From NCBI GenBank assembly GCA_039917615.1, contig JBDSJD010000048.1, positions 1 through 64,000 of the forward strand: DNA of 64,000 nt. Reading direction: 5' to 3'. Both the position numbers and the translations under genes were made by a program. Positions 17,354-25,552 of the stretch are shown here, one piece after another (the stretch's first letter is position 1; the number at the start of each line of letters is the position of its first letter). Below the pieces are notes generated by a model. The model did no database searches and had not been told where the DNA came from. It saw only the letters and a program-made list of their open reading frames with translations. Source of the stretch: ZC4RG30 sp039917615. GTDB lineage: Bacteria; Pseudomonadota; Gammaproteobacteria; Steroidobacterales; Steroidobacteraceae.

Positions 17354-18532
17354 TCAGATCTCTGCGCCGTTCGGCGCGCGCGGTCGATCACGCAGCTGGT
17401 TCTGCAGGCGGCGGATCATGGAATGGGTGAAGCGGTCGAACAGCGGCAGCAGATCATGCGGACCCGGGCTCGCTTCCGGATGGCCCTGGAAGCTGAACGC
17501 CGCCTTGTCGACGATTTCGATGCCCTGCAGGGAACCGTCGAACAGTGACATGTGAGTGGGCCTCACGTTGCCCGGCAGGGATTGTAGGTCCACCGCAAAG
17601 CCGTGATTCTGCGCCGTGATCATCACGCGCCGGTTGAGCAGATCCTGCACCGGATGGTTGGCACCGTGATGCCCGAACTTCATTTTCATGGTGCGCGCGC
17701 CGGCCGCAAGGCCGAGCAGCTGATGCCCCAGGCAGATGCCGAACACCGGGAGATCGGTTTCCAGGAACTCACGGATCGCATCGATGGCGTAGGTGCAGGG
17801 CTCAGGATCGCCCGGGCCGTTCGACAGGAATATGCCGTCAGGCTCCAGCTCCAGCGCCTCGGCGGCGGATGTCTGCGCGGGCACCACGGTGATCCGGCAG
17901 CCGGATTCGGCGAGTAATCGCAGGATATTGCGCTTGATGCCGAAATCGTAGGCCACCACATGCAGCCTTTGCTGCGGACGCAGGTTGTGCCGGCCCGGCT
18001 CACGCCAGATCGCGCCATCGTTCCACTGGTACTGCTCGCGCGTGGATACGACCTTGGCCAGGTCCATGCCTGCGAGGCCAGGGAAGCGTCGTGCCGCATG
18101 CACGGCAGCGCTCGAATCAATGTTGTCACCGGTCATGATGCAGCCGGCCTGCGCACCCTTCTCGCGCAGCAGGCGTGTCAGCTTGCGCGTGTCGATGTCT
18201 GCGATCGCGACCACGTCACCGCGTTCCAGGTAATCGCGCAATGGCAGGGTCGAGCGCCAATTGCTGGTGACGAGCGGCAGATCGCGGATCACGAGGCCGG
18301 CAGGCGCAACCAATGATGATTCCTGATCTTCCGGCGTGCTGCCGGTATTGCCGATATGCGGATATGTCAGGGTGACAATCTGTCTGGCGTAGGACGGATC
18401 AGAAAGAATTTCCTGATAGCCGGTCATCGACGTATTGAAGACCACTTCGCCGGTCGTGTTCCCTTTTGCTCCGATGGAGATGCCGTTGAAAACGGTTCCA
18501 TCTGCCAGAGCCAGCACGGCGCTCACACTCAC
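17354..18532 (-). CDS. carA: carbamoyl-phosphate synthase small (glutaminase) subunit
   Basis: Glutamine amidotransferase subunit supplying ammonia to CarB. It carries TGYQEILSDPSYARQIVTLT and IADIDTRKLTRLLREKGAQ in the N-terminal domain, the nucleophile elbow FGICLGHQLLGLA, and the His-Glu pair in FSFQGHPEASPGPHD. GTG at 18532 gives 392 aa, has GGAGG 7 nt upstream and matches the position of the E. coli start; a TTG 24 codons upstream (18604) lies in the leader and is rejected. A promoter and hairpin-containing leader lie upstream. Confidence 0.96.
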   Translation of the reverse strand: MSVSAVLALADGTVFNGISIGAKGNTTGEVVFNTSMTGYQEILSDPSYARQIVTLTYPHIGNTGSTPEDQESSLVAPAGLVIRDLPLVTSNWRSTLPLRDYLERGDVVAIADIDTRKLTRLLREKGAQAGCIMTGDNIDSSAAVHAARRFPGLAGMDLAKVVSTREQYQWNDGAIWREPGRHNLRPQQRLHVVAYDFGIKRNILRLLAESGCRITVVPAQTSAAEALELEPDGIFLSNGPGDPEPCTYAIDAIREFLETDLPVFGICLGHQLLGLAAGARTMKMKFGHHGANHPVQDLLNRRVMITAQNHGFAVDLQSLPGNVRPTHMSLFDGSLQGIEIVDKAAFSFQGHPEASPGPHDLLPLFDRFTHSMIRRLQNQLRDRPRAPNGAEI

Positions 18533-18605
18533 TCCCGGACCTCCGCGTGTTCCTGGCGGCTTCCCATCTGTCTCAACTAATTTTTTCGAGGGGCGGATGC
18601 ACAAA

Positions 18606-18637
18606 GCGGGAGGAGTTCTTGTGGAACGCCCTCCCGC
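18606..18637 (-). promoter_or_regulatory. two-tier hairpin in the carA leader
   Basis: In the roughly 146-nt untranslated leader of carA, exact arms GCGGGAGG (18606-18613) and CCTCCCGC (18630-18637) enclose a second inner pair GTTC/GAAC (18615-18618 and 18624-18627). On the transcribed strand the hairpin is followed by UUUGUG, too weak a U-run for a clear intrinsic terminator. It may be a structural element of pyrimidine or arginine control, or a residual terminator behind dapB. No leader peptide with informative codons was found. Confidence 0.4.
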
Positions 18638-18684
18638 CTTGCGCGGACTAAACCCGCTAACTGGATGTTACGGATTCGGCCGAA

Positions 18685-18713
18685 ATTCTAAGGTTCCGGC
18701 CTCTTTATGTCCA
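18685..18713 (-). promoter_or_regulatory. sigma-70-type promoter for carAB-greA
   Basis: On the minus strand TGGACA (18713-18708, five of six to TTGACA) is followed after exactly 17 nt by TAGAAT (18690-18685, five of six to TATAAT). Initiation would fall near 18678, inside the 244-bp gap behind dapB, giving a leader of about 146 nt before carA. It indicates that carAB-greA can be transcribed independently of the heat-shock operon upstream. Confidence 0.6.
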
Positions 18714-18776
18714 TGCAATCTTGCCCCGAAAAAGCCCTTGCAAAGCGCCGACTGCCGCCGCTCGATATGCGCCAAT

Positions 18777-19583
18777 CTATTGTTTTGAAAACAGAAAATC
18801 GGCCATCCGATAATGTCCCGCAGGCTGGCCCACAAGCCAAGCCGCAGCTGCAACAGCGCCTCGGGCAAATATTGCCCGGTCAGTAGCTACATGCGTGAGC
18901 CGCAGCTGCTCGCCAGACCCCAGGAAGCGCACCTCATGCTCGCCCACCACATCGCCACCGCGGACCACGGCAAAACCGATTCCGCCACTGGGCCGGGCGC
19001 CCGGCGCGCTCCCAGTGAGGTTCGGGCGGCGAGGCAACTTTTCGCCTCGTCCCGCGGCGGCTGCCTCACCCAGAGCCAGCGCCGTACCCGATGGCGCATC
19101 CAGCTTGTGGCGATGGTGCGCCTCGAAAATCTCGATGTCGAAACCAACCGGCAACGCACTCGACGCGCGCTCTACCAGATCCAGCAGCACGTTCAGCGCC
19201 AGACTGGTATTGGCGGACACCAGCACGGGCACCCGCGACGCAGCCGCCTCAAGGCGGCCCAGAGTCGGTGCATCAAGACCCGTAGTGCCCACCATGATCG
19301 CGACACCCGCAGCGGCGCACACATCGGCCGTGGCGGCAACGGCATCGGCGCGTGAAAAATCAATGACCACGTCGATGCCCGCCAGCGCCACGTGCAGATC
19401 ACCACCGACAGCAACACCGCAGGGCGGCAGACTGGCAAGACTGCCGGCATCCTTGCCAATGGCATTGCCGCCGGGCTGGTCTATGGCCGCAGCGAGACGC
19501 ATATCGGGTGCGTCGTGAATGGCCTTGACCAGCTGCGCACCCATGCGCCCGGCCACACCGACAATTGCCACCCGGATGTTCAC
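18777..19583 (-). CDS. dapB: 4-hydroxy-tetrahydrodipicolinate reductase
   Basis: NAD(P)H-dependent reductase in the diaminopimelate/lysine pathway. The 268-aa protein has the N-terminal dinucleotide fold VAIVGVAGRMGAQLVKAI, the VMVGTTGL-type loop (IMVGTTGLDAPT), and the catalytic region EAHHRHKLDAPSGTAL with the His-His and Lys residues. GTG start at 19583, with GGAGA about 8 nt upstream, just behind the dnaJ stop. Position between dnaJ and carA is as in pseudomonads and relatives. Confidence 0.95.
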   Translation of the reverse strand: MNIRVAIVGVAGRMGAQLVKAIHDAPDMRLAAAIDQPGGNAIGKDAGSLASLPPCGVAVGGDLHVALAGIDVVIDFSRADAVAATADVCAAAGVAIMVGTTGLDAPTLGRLEAAASRVPVLVSANTSLALNVLLDLVERASSALPVGFDIEIFEAHHRHKLDAPSGTALALGEAAAAGRGEKLPRRPNLTGSAPGARPSGGIGFAVVRGGDVVGEHEVRFLGSGEQLRLTHVATDRAIFARGAVAAAAWLVGQPAGHYRMADFLFSKQ

Positions 19584-19586
19584 GCT

Positions 19587-20714
19587 TTAGTTCTCCGCGC
19601 CGGTAAAGAACCGCTTCACGCCTTCGAAGAAGCCGTCTTCACGCGGTGAGTGCTGACCATTATTGGTCTTTAGCGAAGCTTCGAATTTTCGCAGCAATTC
19701 CTTTTGCTCGCTCGAGAGCTTGACCGGCGTTTCGACCATGACTTTGCAGAACAGGTCGCCGCGCGCGCCGCCACGCACAGGCTTCACACCCTTGTCGCGC
19801 AGCCGGAATACCCGGCCGGACTGGGATTCCGCCGGAATCTTCAGCGACACCTGCCCTTCGAGCGTGGGCACGATCACCGTGCCGCCGAGCGTCGCGGTGA
19901 CGAAACTCACCGGCACCTCGCAGGACAGATGCTCACCGTCGCGTTCGAAGATCTCGTGCGCCCGCACCTGCACTTCGACATAGAGGTCGCCAGCGGGGCC
20001 GCCATTGCGGCCAGCCTCGCCCTCGCCACTGAGACGGATGCGGTCGCCGGTGTCGACACCCGGCGGAATCTTTACCGACAGCTTCTTGGTGCGGCGTACG
20101 CGCCCCTGGCCCAGACAGGTGTCGCAGGGGTTCTTGACGATCTTGCCGCTGCCGCGGCAGCGCGCACAGGCCTGCTGCAGCTGGAAGAAACCCTGCGACA
20201 ACCGCACCTGACCGGTGCCGTTGCAGGTCTCGCACTGGATGGGATTCGACCCCTTCGCCGCGCCGCTGCCCTTGCAGGTTTCACACTCGGACAGCTTCCC
20301 CACATCGATTTCGATGGCGGCGCCGAATACCGCCTGGTTCAGATCGAGCTCGAGTTCATAGCGCAGGTCCGCGCCGCGGAATACCTGCGAACGTCCGCCG
20401 CGACGGGCGCCGCCAAAGATATCGCCGAACACATCGCCAAAGATGTCGCCAAAGCCTTCACCCGGATGCGCCCCACCGCCTCGCCGCTGGTCAAGACCTT
20501 CGTGCCCGAACTGGTCATAGGTGGCACGTTTGGCGGAGTCCGACAGCACTTCATAGGCCTCCTTGGCCTCCTTGAACTGCTCTTCGGCTACCTTGTCGTC
20601 AGGATTGCGATCTGGATGCAGCTTCATGGCGAGGCGCCGGTAGGCCTTCTTGATGTCGGCCTCCGACGCGTCGCGCGCTACGTCGAGTATTTTGTAGTAG
20701 TCACGCTTCGCCAT
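19587..20714 (-). CDS. dnaJ: chaperone DnaJ (Hsp40)
   Basis: Co-chaperone that delivers clients to DnaK and stimulates its ATPase. The 375-aa protein contains the J domain with HPD (LHPDRNPDD, about residues 33-35), a Gly/Phe-rich linker (GFGDIFGDVFGDIFGGARR), the zinc domain with four CxxCxGxG-type repeats (CETCKGSG, CETCNGTG, CARCRGSG, CDTCLGQG), and two C-terminal substrate-binding beta domains. It lies 28 nt after dnaK. Confidence 0.97.
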   Translation of the reverse strand: MAKRDYYKILDVARDASEADIKKAYRRLAMKLHPDRNPDDKVAEEQFKEAKEAYEVLSDSAKRATYDQFGHEGLDQRRGGGAHPGEGFGDIFGDVFGDIFGGARRGGRSQVFRGADLRYELELDLNQAVFGAAIEIDVGKLSECETCKGSGAAKGSNPIQCETCNGTGQVRLSQGFFQLQQACARCRGSGKIVKNPCDTCLGQGRVRRTKKLSVKIPPGVDTGDRIRLSGEGEAGRNGGPAGDLYVEVQVRAHEIFERDGEHLSCEVPVSFVTATLGGTVIVPTLEGQVSLKIPAESQSGRVFRLRDKGVKPVRGGARGDLFCKVMVETPVKLSSEQKELLRKFEASLKTNNGQHSPREDGFFEGVKRFFTGAEN

Positions 20715-20742
20715 GCTGCTTGAAGACTCCCTGCGCAGCGCT

Positions 20743-22698
20743 TCAGGCGTTGCGGTCCTTTTCTTTTACTTCTTCGAACTCGGCATCCACCACGTCATCG
20801 GTCCGGGACGCGCCCTCGCCGGCACCCGCGCCAGCGCCGCCTGCCCCACCGGCACCGCCGCCTGACGCACCGGCCCCTGCACCCTGCTGTGCCGCGGCCA
20901 TCAGGCCCGAGGACGCCTTGGCAAGCGCCTCTGCCTTGCGATCGATCACGTCCTTGTCATCACCCTTGATGGCGGTGCGCAGGTCCGACACGGCAGACTC
21001 GACCGAGGCACGATCACCCGCCGCCACCTTGTCACCCAGTTCCTGCAATGACTTTTCCGTGGTATGCAGCATGCCATCGGCGCGGTTGCGGCTCTCCACC
21101 AGTTCGCGGAATTTCTTGTCGTCCGCGGCATGTGCTTCGGCATCGGTCACCATGCGCTTGATCTCGTCTTCCGACAGCCCGCTGGACGCGCGGATGACGA
21201 TCTTCTGTTCCTTGCCGGTGGCCTTGTCTTTGGCCGATACGTTGAGGATGCCGTTGGCGTCGATGTCGAAGGTGACCTCCACCTGCGGCAAGCCCCGCGG
21301 CGCCGACGCGATTTCGGTCAGGTCGAAGCGGCCAAGCGACTTGTTGTCCGAAGCGCGATCACGCTCGCCCTGCAGCACGTGGATGGTCACGGCTGTCTGA
21401 TTGTCATCCGCGGTCGAGAAAACCTGCGAAGCCTTGGTGGGGATGGTGGTGTTCTTGTCGATCAGCTTGGTCATGACCTGGCCCAGGGTCTCGATGCCCA
21501 GCGACAACGGCGTGACATCGAGCAGCAGCACGTCCTTCACTTCACCAGCCAGCACGCCGGCCTGGATCGCGGCGCCCACCGCCACGGCTTCGTCTGGATT
21601 CACATCGCGACGGGGCTCCTTGCCAAAGAAGTCCTTCACGTACTTCTGCACCAGCGGCATGCGCGTCTGGCCGCCCACCAGGATGACTTCAGACACTTCG
21701 CCCGCAGAGATGCCAGCATCCTTCAAGGCGATGCGGCAGGGCTCTACGGTCTTCCGGACCAGTTCTTCCACCAGCGACTCCAGCTTGGCGCGCGTCAGCT
21801 TGACGCTCAAATGCTTGGGGCCCGCTGCGTCCGCCGTGATGTACGGCAGGTTCACGTCGGTCTGCTGGCTGGAAGACAACTCGATCTTCGCCTTTTCGCC
21901 AGCCTCCTTGAGGCGCTGCATGGCCAGAGGATCCTTGCGCACATCAACGCCGGACTCCTTCAGGAATTCATCGGCCAGGAAATGGATGATGCGGTTGTCA
22001 AAGTCCTCGCCACCCAGGAAGGTATCGCCATTGGTCGACAGCACCTCGAACTGGCGCTCGCCATCCACCTCGGCGATCTCGATGATCGACACGTCGAAGG
22101 TGCCGCCACCCAGGTCATACACGGCGATCTTGCGATCACCCGCGGCAGCTTTGTCGAGGCCATAGGCCAACGCGGCCGCGGTGGGCTCGTTGATGATTCT
22201 TTTTACCGTCAAACCAGCGATGCGGCCTGCGTCCTTGGTGGCCTGGCGCTGCGAATCGTTGAAATAGGCTGGCACCGTGATGACCGCTTCGGTCACTTCC
22301 TCGCCCAGGTAGTCCTCGGCGGTCTTCTTCATCTTGGCCAGCACGCGCGCCGAGATCTCTGGCGGCGACAGGTTCTTGCCCTGTACTTCTACCCAGGCGT
22401 CGCCATTCTCGGCAGCGGAAATCTTGTACGGCACCATGTCGACGTCCTTCTGCACGACGTCGTCCTTGAACTTGCGACCAATGAGGCGCTTGACCGCAAA
22501 CAGGGTGTTCTTGGGGTTGGTCACCGCCTGGCGCTTCGCCGACTGGCCGACTACGACTTCGCCGTCCTTGGTGTAGGCAACGATAGAAGGCGTGGTGCGA
22601 TCACCCTCGCTGTTCTCGATGACGCGCGGCTTGCCGCCTTCCATGACAGCGACGCAGGAGTTGGTGGTCCCCAAGTCGATTCCGATGACTTTTGCCAT
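20743..22698 (-). CDS. dnaK: chaperone DnaK (Hsp70)
   Basis: ATP-driven Hsp70 chaperone. The 651-aa protein begins MAKVIGIDLGTTNSCVAVMEG, carries the ATPase signatures IAVYDLGGGTFDVSIIEI and VILVGGQTRMPLVQ, the linker DVLLLDVTPLSLGIET, the substrate-binding domain and a Gly/Ala-rich disordered tail (from about 605) ending in an acidic EEVKEKD motif. A sigma-32-like promoter lies in the grpE-dnaK gap, so it can be induced apart from grpE. Confidence 0.98.
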   Translation of the reverse strand: MAKVIGIDLGTTNSCVAVMEGGKPRVIENSEGDRTTPSIVAYTKDGEVVVGQSAKRQAVTNPKNTLFAVKRLIGRKFKDDVVQKDVDMVPYKISAAENGDAWVEVQGKNLSPPEISARVLAKMKKTAEDYLGEEVTEAVITVPAYFNDSQRQATKDAGRIAGLTVKRIINEPTAAALAYGLDKAAAGDRKIAVYDLGGGTFDVSIIEIAEVDGERQFEVLSTNGDTFLGGEDFDNRIIHFLADEFLKESGVDVRKDPLAMQRLKEAGEKAKIELSSSQQTDVNLPYITADAAGPKHLSVKLTRAKLESLVEELVRKTVEPCRIALKDAGISAGEVSEVILVGGQTRMPLVQKYVKDFFGKEPRRDVNPDEAVAVGAAIQAGVLAGEVKDVLLLDVTPLSLGIETLGQVMTKLIDKNTTIPTKASQVFSTADDNQTAVTIHVLQGERDRASDNKSLGRFDLTEIASAPRGLPQVEVTFDIDANGILNVSAKDKATGKEQKIVIRASSGLSEDEIKRMVTDAEAHAADDKKFRELVESRNRADGMLHTTEKSLQELGDKVAAGDRASVESAVSDLRTAIKGDDKDVIDRKAEALAKASSGLMAAAQQGAGAGASGGGAGGAGGAGAGAGEGASRTDDVVDAEFEEVKEKDRNA

Positions 22699-22741
22699 TT
22701 GCGTAGTTCCTGAAAATTGCCCACGTGGGCTGGTGAAGCAC

Positions 22742-22771
22742 TATCTGGGAGCGGTTGCCTGTCGATTCAAG
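22742..22771 (-). promoter_or_regulatory. sigma-32-type heat-shock promoter upstream of dnaK
   Basis: On the minus strand CTTGAA (22771-22766) is an exact match to the -35 core of sigma-32 promoters, followed after 15 nt by TCCCAGATA (22750-22742), close to CCCCATNTA. Initiation would fall near 22735, about 37 nt before the dnaK ATG. No CIRCE inverted repeat is visible in this gap. Confidence 0.65.
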
Positions 22772-22815
22772 TAGTCCCGGGTGGGGTAATCAGGGCCACG
22801 TTGCTCAAAAGCACG

Positions 22816-23367
22816 CTACGCGCCGCCCGGCGACTTGGCCACAATCACGCGGGCCGGGCGCAGCAGGCGACCGTTGAGTTCGTAACCGCGCTGCACGACT
22901 TGCAGCACGGAATCCGGCTCGGCGGCAGGCGCTTCCTGCACCGCCATGGCCTCGTGACGCTGCGGATCGAAGGGCTCACCCACCGGCTCGAAGCCATTGA
23001 TGGCGAACTTTTCGAAGGCGCGCGCCAGAAGCTTCAGGGTGGCCTCCTGCCCGGCCGCAAGGATGGACGCATCGGCGTTCGAGGCGCTGGCTGCCGCCAG
23101 CTCCAGGCTGTCGCGCACCGGCAGCAGTTCCTGTGCGAATTTCTCCAGCGCATAGCGATGCGCGTGCTCGACATCGCGAGCGGATCGTTTGCGGATATTG
23201 TCCAGTTCGGCAGCCGCACGCAGCAGCTGATCCCGATGCTGCGACACCTGCACCTGCGCTTCTGCCAGCTCGCGCTGCAGCTGTTCCACCTCGGTAACGC
23301 CAGTGTTGTCCGCCTCGAGTGGCTGCTCGAAGTCTGGAGAGCCTTGTCCTGCCCCGCTTTCCGACAT
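22816..23367 (-). CDS. grpE: nucleotide exchange factor GrpE
   Basis: Releases ADP from DnaK. The 183-aa protein has an acidic unstructured N-terminus, a long coiled coil (about 27-90, VEQLQRELAEAQVQVSQHRD onward, including RAAAELDNIRKRSARDVEHA) and a C-terminal beta wing with VGEPFDPQRHEAM and GYELNGRLLRPARVIVAKS. Start ATG at 23367 has AGAGGA about 6 nt upstream. Follows hrcA on the same strand after an 87-nt gap. Confidence 0.95.
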   Translation of the reverse strand: MSESGAGQGSPDFEQPLEADNTGVTEVEQLQRELAEAQVQVSQHRDQLLRAAAELDNIRKRSARDVEHAHRYALEKFAQELLPVRDSLELAAASASNADASILAAGQEATLKLLARAFEKFAINGFEPVGEPFDPQRHEAMAVQEAPAAEPDSVLQVVQRGYELNGRLLRPARVIVAKSPGGA

Positions 23368-23454
23368 TATTTCCTCTTACAATCAAATAGATAGAGTGGG
23401 TGTTTAACCCAAGATCTTATCATAGGGACTGGTTGAACCGCCCTGAGGTGGGGA

Positions 23455-24516
23455 TTAACGGCGGGAATTCAAGGCCGAACCCAGCAGCTTCGCGGTGAGA
23501 TCAACTATGGGGATCACCCGCTCGTATGCCATGCGGGTGGGCCCAATCACGCCAATGACTCCGATTGCGCCGGTGTCGGAACTGTAAGGCGCCGTCACCA
23601 CACTGCAGTCATCGAGAATCTGGTAGCCCGATTCCCGACCGATGAAAATCTGCACGCCCTGCCCGTGCAGGCTCAGATCCAGCAATTGCAGGATCGCGCG
23701 TTTCTCATCGAAAGCTTCAAACAGACGCCGCAATTTCTCGACGCTGGAAAGCTCGGCAAATCCCATCAGCTTTGTTTCGCCGGCGATGACCAGTTCCATA
23801 TCGTTGCGCCGCGGCTCGCCGCCCAACAATTGCTGCGCCACAGAGATCGTATCGACCATGCCCTGGTTCAGGCGCTCGCGCATTTCTGACAACTGGTCGA
23901 TGAGTTCCTGCCGCACCTCGTCCAGCGTTCGGCCGATGAACTGCTCATTCAGCGCTGCCGCCGCCCGGCGGAGGTCTTCTGGCGATATCGGACGCTCCAT
24001 GTGCACGACGCGGTTTTGCACTTCCCGGTCATCGAACACCAGGATCGCAAGCACACGCTGTTCGGACAACGGCAGGAATTCAATATGCGTCAATGACGCC
24101 GCCTTGGGCGTCTGCAGTGAAACCACACCGGCCATCTGCGTCACGTTGGACAGCAACTGGGAGGCCATCGATACCAGCGAGCGCGGATCGTCGGCAATCT
24201 GGAACTGCAGGCGCATCTCGTCCGCGGCGATGCGTTCCAGTGGCCGCACCTGCAATAGCGTATCGATGAAAAAGCGGTAGCCCTTGGGGGTGGGGACCCG
24301 ACCCGCGGAGGTATGCGGCGAACTGACAAAGCCATAGGCCTCCAGATCGGCCATCACATTGCGGATGGTGGCGGAAGACAGGCTCATGCCCGAGTCACGC
24401 GACAGGCTGCGCGAGCCCACTGGCTGACCATCGCGGATATAGCTCTCGATCAACACCTTCAGCAGCTGCTGGGCGCGTTCGGAAAGCTGTGATTCTTCGC
24501 GTGATTCCGGACTCAT
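23455..24516 (-). CDS. hrcA: heat-inducible transcription repressor HrcA
   Basis: Represses chaperone genes by binding CIRCE when GroEL keeps it folded. The 353-aa protein has the N-terminal winged helix (SERAQQLLKVLIESYIRDGQ, then SSATIRNVMADLEAYGFVSSPHTSAGRVPT), a dimerization domain and the inserted domain, ending GVIGPTRMAYERVIPIVD. No CIRCE dyad (TTAGCACTC-type) is visible before hrcA, grpE or dnaK, so its targets are probably elsewhere, for example groESL. Confidence 0.95.
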   Translation of the reverse strand: MSPESREESQLSERAQQLLKVLIESYIRDGQPVGSRSLSRDSGMSLSSATIRNVMADLEAYGFVSSPHTSAGRVPTPKGYRFFIDTLLQVRPLERIAADEMRLQFQIADDPRSLVSMASQLLSNVTQMAGVVSLQTPKAASLTHIEFLPLSEQRVLAILVFDDREVQNRVVHMERPISPEDLRRAAAALNEQFIGRTLDEVRQELIDQLSEMRERLNQGMVDTISVAQQLLGGEPRRNDMELVIAGETKLMGFAELSSVEKLRRLFEAFDEKRAILQLLDLSLHGQGVQIFIGRESGYQILDDCSVVTAPYSSDTGAIGVIGVIGPTRMAYERVIPIVDLTAKLLGSALNSRR

Positions 24517-24646
24517 AAGTAACCTTGGACGCTAGCCGCGCAGGCCATTCGCGGTCAAGCACGCTGATCGGATCACGGCATTCCTCTCATAAGCCGCGCA
24601 AAACGGCCCGTGCCGGCAGCTCCGACCCACGTAAACTAGCTTGCAC

Positions 24647-25540
24647 ATGAGCGGCGCGATTCAGACCTGTGCCCTGGTGGGGCGGTTCGAAGAGAACACG
24701 GTGCGGGAAACCACCGCCGCGCTGTTGCCGCATCTGCGCGCACGCGGTCTGACCACCCTTATCCAGCACTCCACGGCGGGCCTGCATTTTGCCGACCTTG
24801 CCAGCGCGGTCAGCGATGAAGAACTGGTGGCGCGCGCGCAGCTTGCCATCGTGATCGGTGGCGATGGCTCCCTGCTCTATGCCGCCCGGCTGGTGGCGGC
24901 CAGCGGCATTCCCATGCTGGGCATCAACCGCGGCCGGCTGGGGTTCCTCACCGACGTCATGCCCCAGGACATGTTCCAGTGCGTCGACGCCGCCCTGGAA
25001 AACCGCTGCCTTTCTGACCATCGGCCATTGCTCGAAGCGCGAATCATCGCTGCGGGCGGCAGCGAGCGCAGCCAGCTCGCACTCAACGATGTGGTGCTCG
25101 CCAAGTGGGAGACCGGCCGGATCCTCGACTTCGAAACGCGCGTCGACGGGCAATACGTCAACACTCATGGGGGCGATGGCCTGGTGGTCGCCAGCGCCAC
25201 CGGTTCCACAGCTTATGCCTTGTCCTGCGGCGGCCCGATCGTCAATCCCAATCTCGACGTGCTGGTGGTTGTGCCCATCTGCCCGCACACGCTGGCCGAC
25301 CGCCCCATCGTGGTATCCGGTCGCAGCACAATTGCAGTACAGCTGCATGAACGACATGACATACGCGCGCAGGTCACCTGCGATGGCGTCGTGCTCGGCG
25401 AACTGCGCCCGGCAGAACTGCTGGAAATCCGCCCTTCCGCGCATCGCATCACGCTGCTGCACCCGCCCGGCTACGATTATTTCCGCCTGCTGCGCTCCAA
25501 ACTTCATTGGGGGCGCGGTGGTGCGGAATACCAGCGATAG
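24647..25540 (+). CDS. nadK: NAD kinase
   Basis: Phosphorylates NAD to NADP. The 297-aa protein shows the family GGDG motif (IVIGGDGSLLYAA, about 67-79), GINRGRLGFLTD, NDVVLAKWETGRI and the TGSTAYALSCGGPI signature. ATG at 24647 is chosen over TTG at 24641. A TAAACT box at 24632-24637 is only 9 nt before the ATG and no Shine-Dalgarno is seen, so the message may be leaderless. Divergent from hrcA across 130 bp and followed 12 nt later by recN. Confidence 0.94.
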   Translation: MSGAIQTCALVGRFEENTVRETTAALLPHLRARGLTTLIQHSTAGLHFADLASAVSDEELVARAQLAIVIGGDGSLLYAARLVAASGIPMLGINRGRLGFLTDVMPQDMFQCVDAALENRCLSDHRPLLEARIIAAGGSERSQLALNDVVLAKWETGRILDFETRVDGQYVNTHGGDGLVVASATGSTAYALSCGGPIVNPNLDVLVVVPICPHTLADRPIVVSGRSTIAVQLHERHDIRAQVTCDGVVLGELRPAELLEIRPSAHRITLLHPPGYDYFRLLRSKLHWGRGGAEYQR

Positions 25541-25552
25541 CGCGGGCAGCCC

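Noticed and set aside
21064..22713. Plus-strand open frame of 549 codons opposite dnaK
   Set aside because: Shadow of dnaK; dnaK antisense frames are well known to stay open in G+C-rich genomes.
22699..22815. CIRCE operator before dnaK
   Set aside because: No TTAGCACTC / GAGTGCTAA pair with 9-nt spacing could be found even allowing two mismatches by eye.
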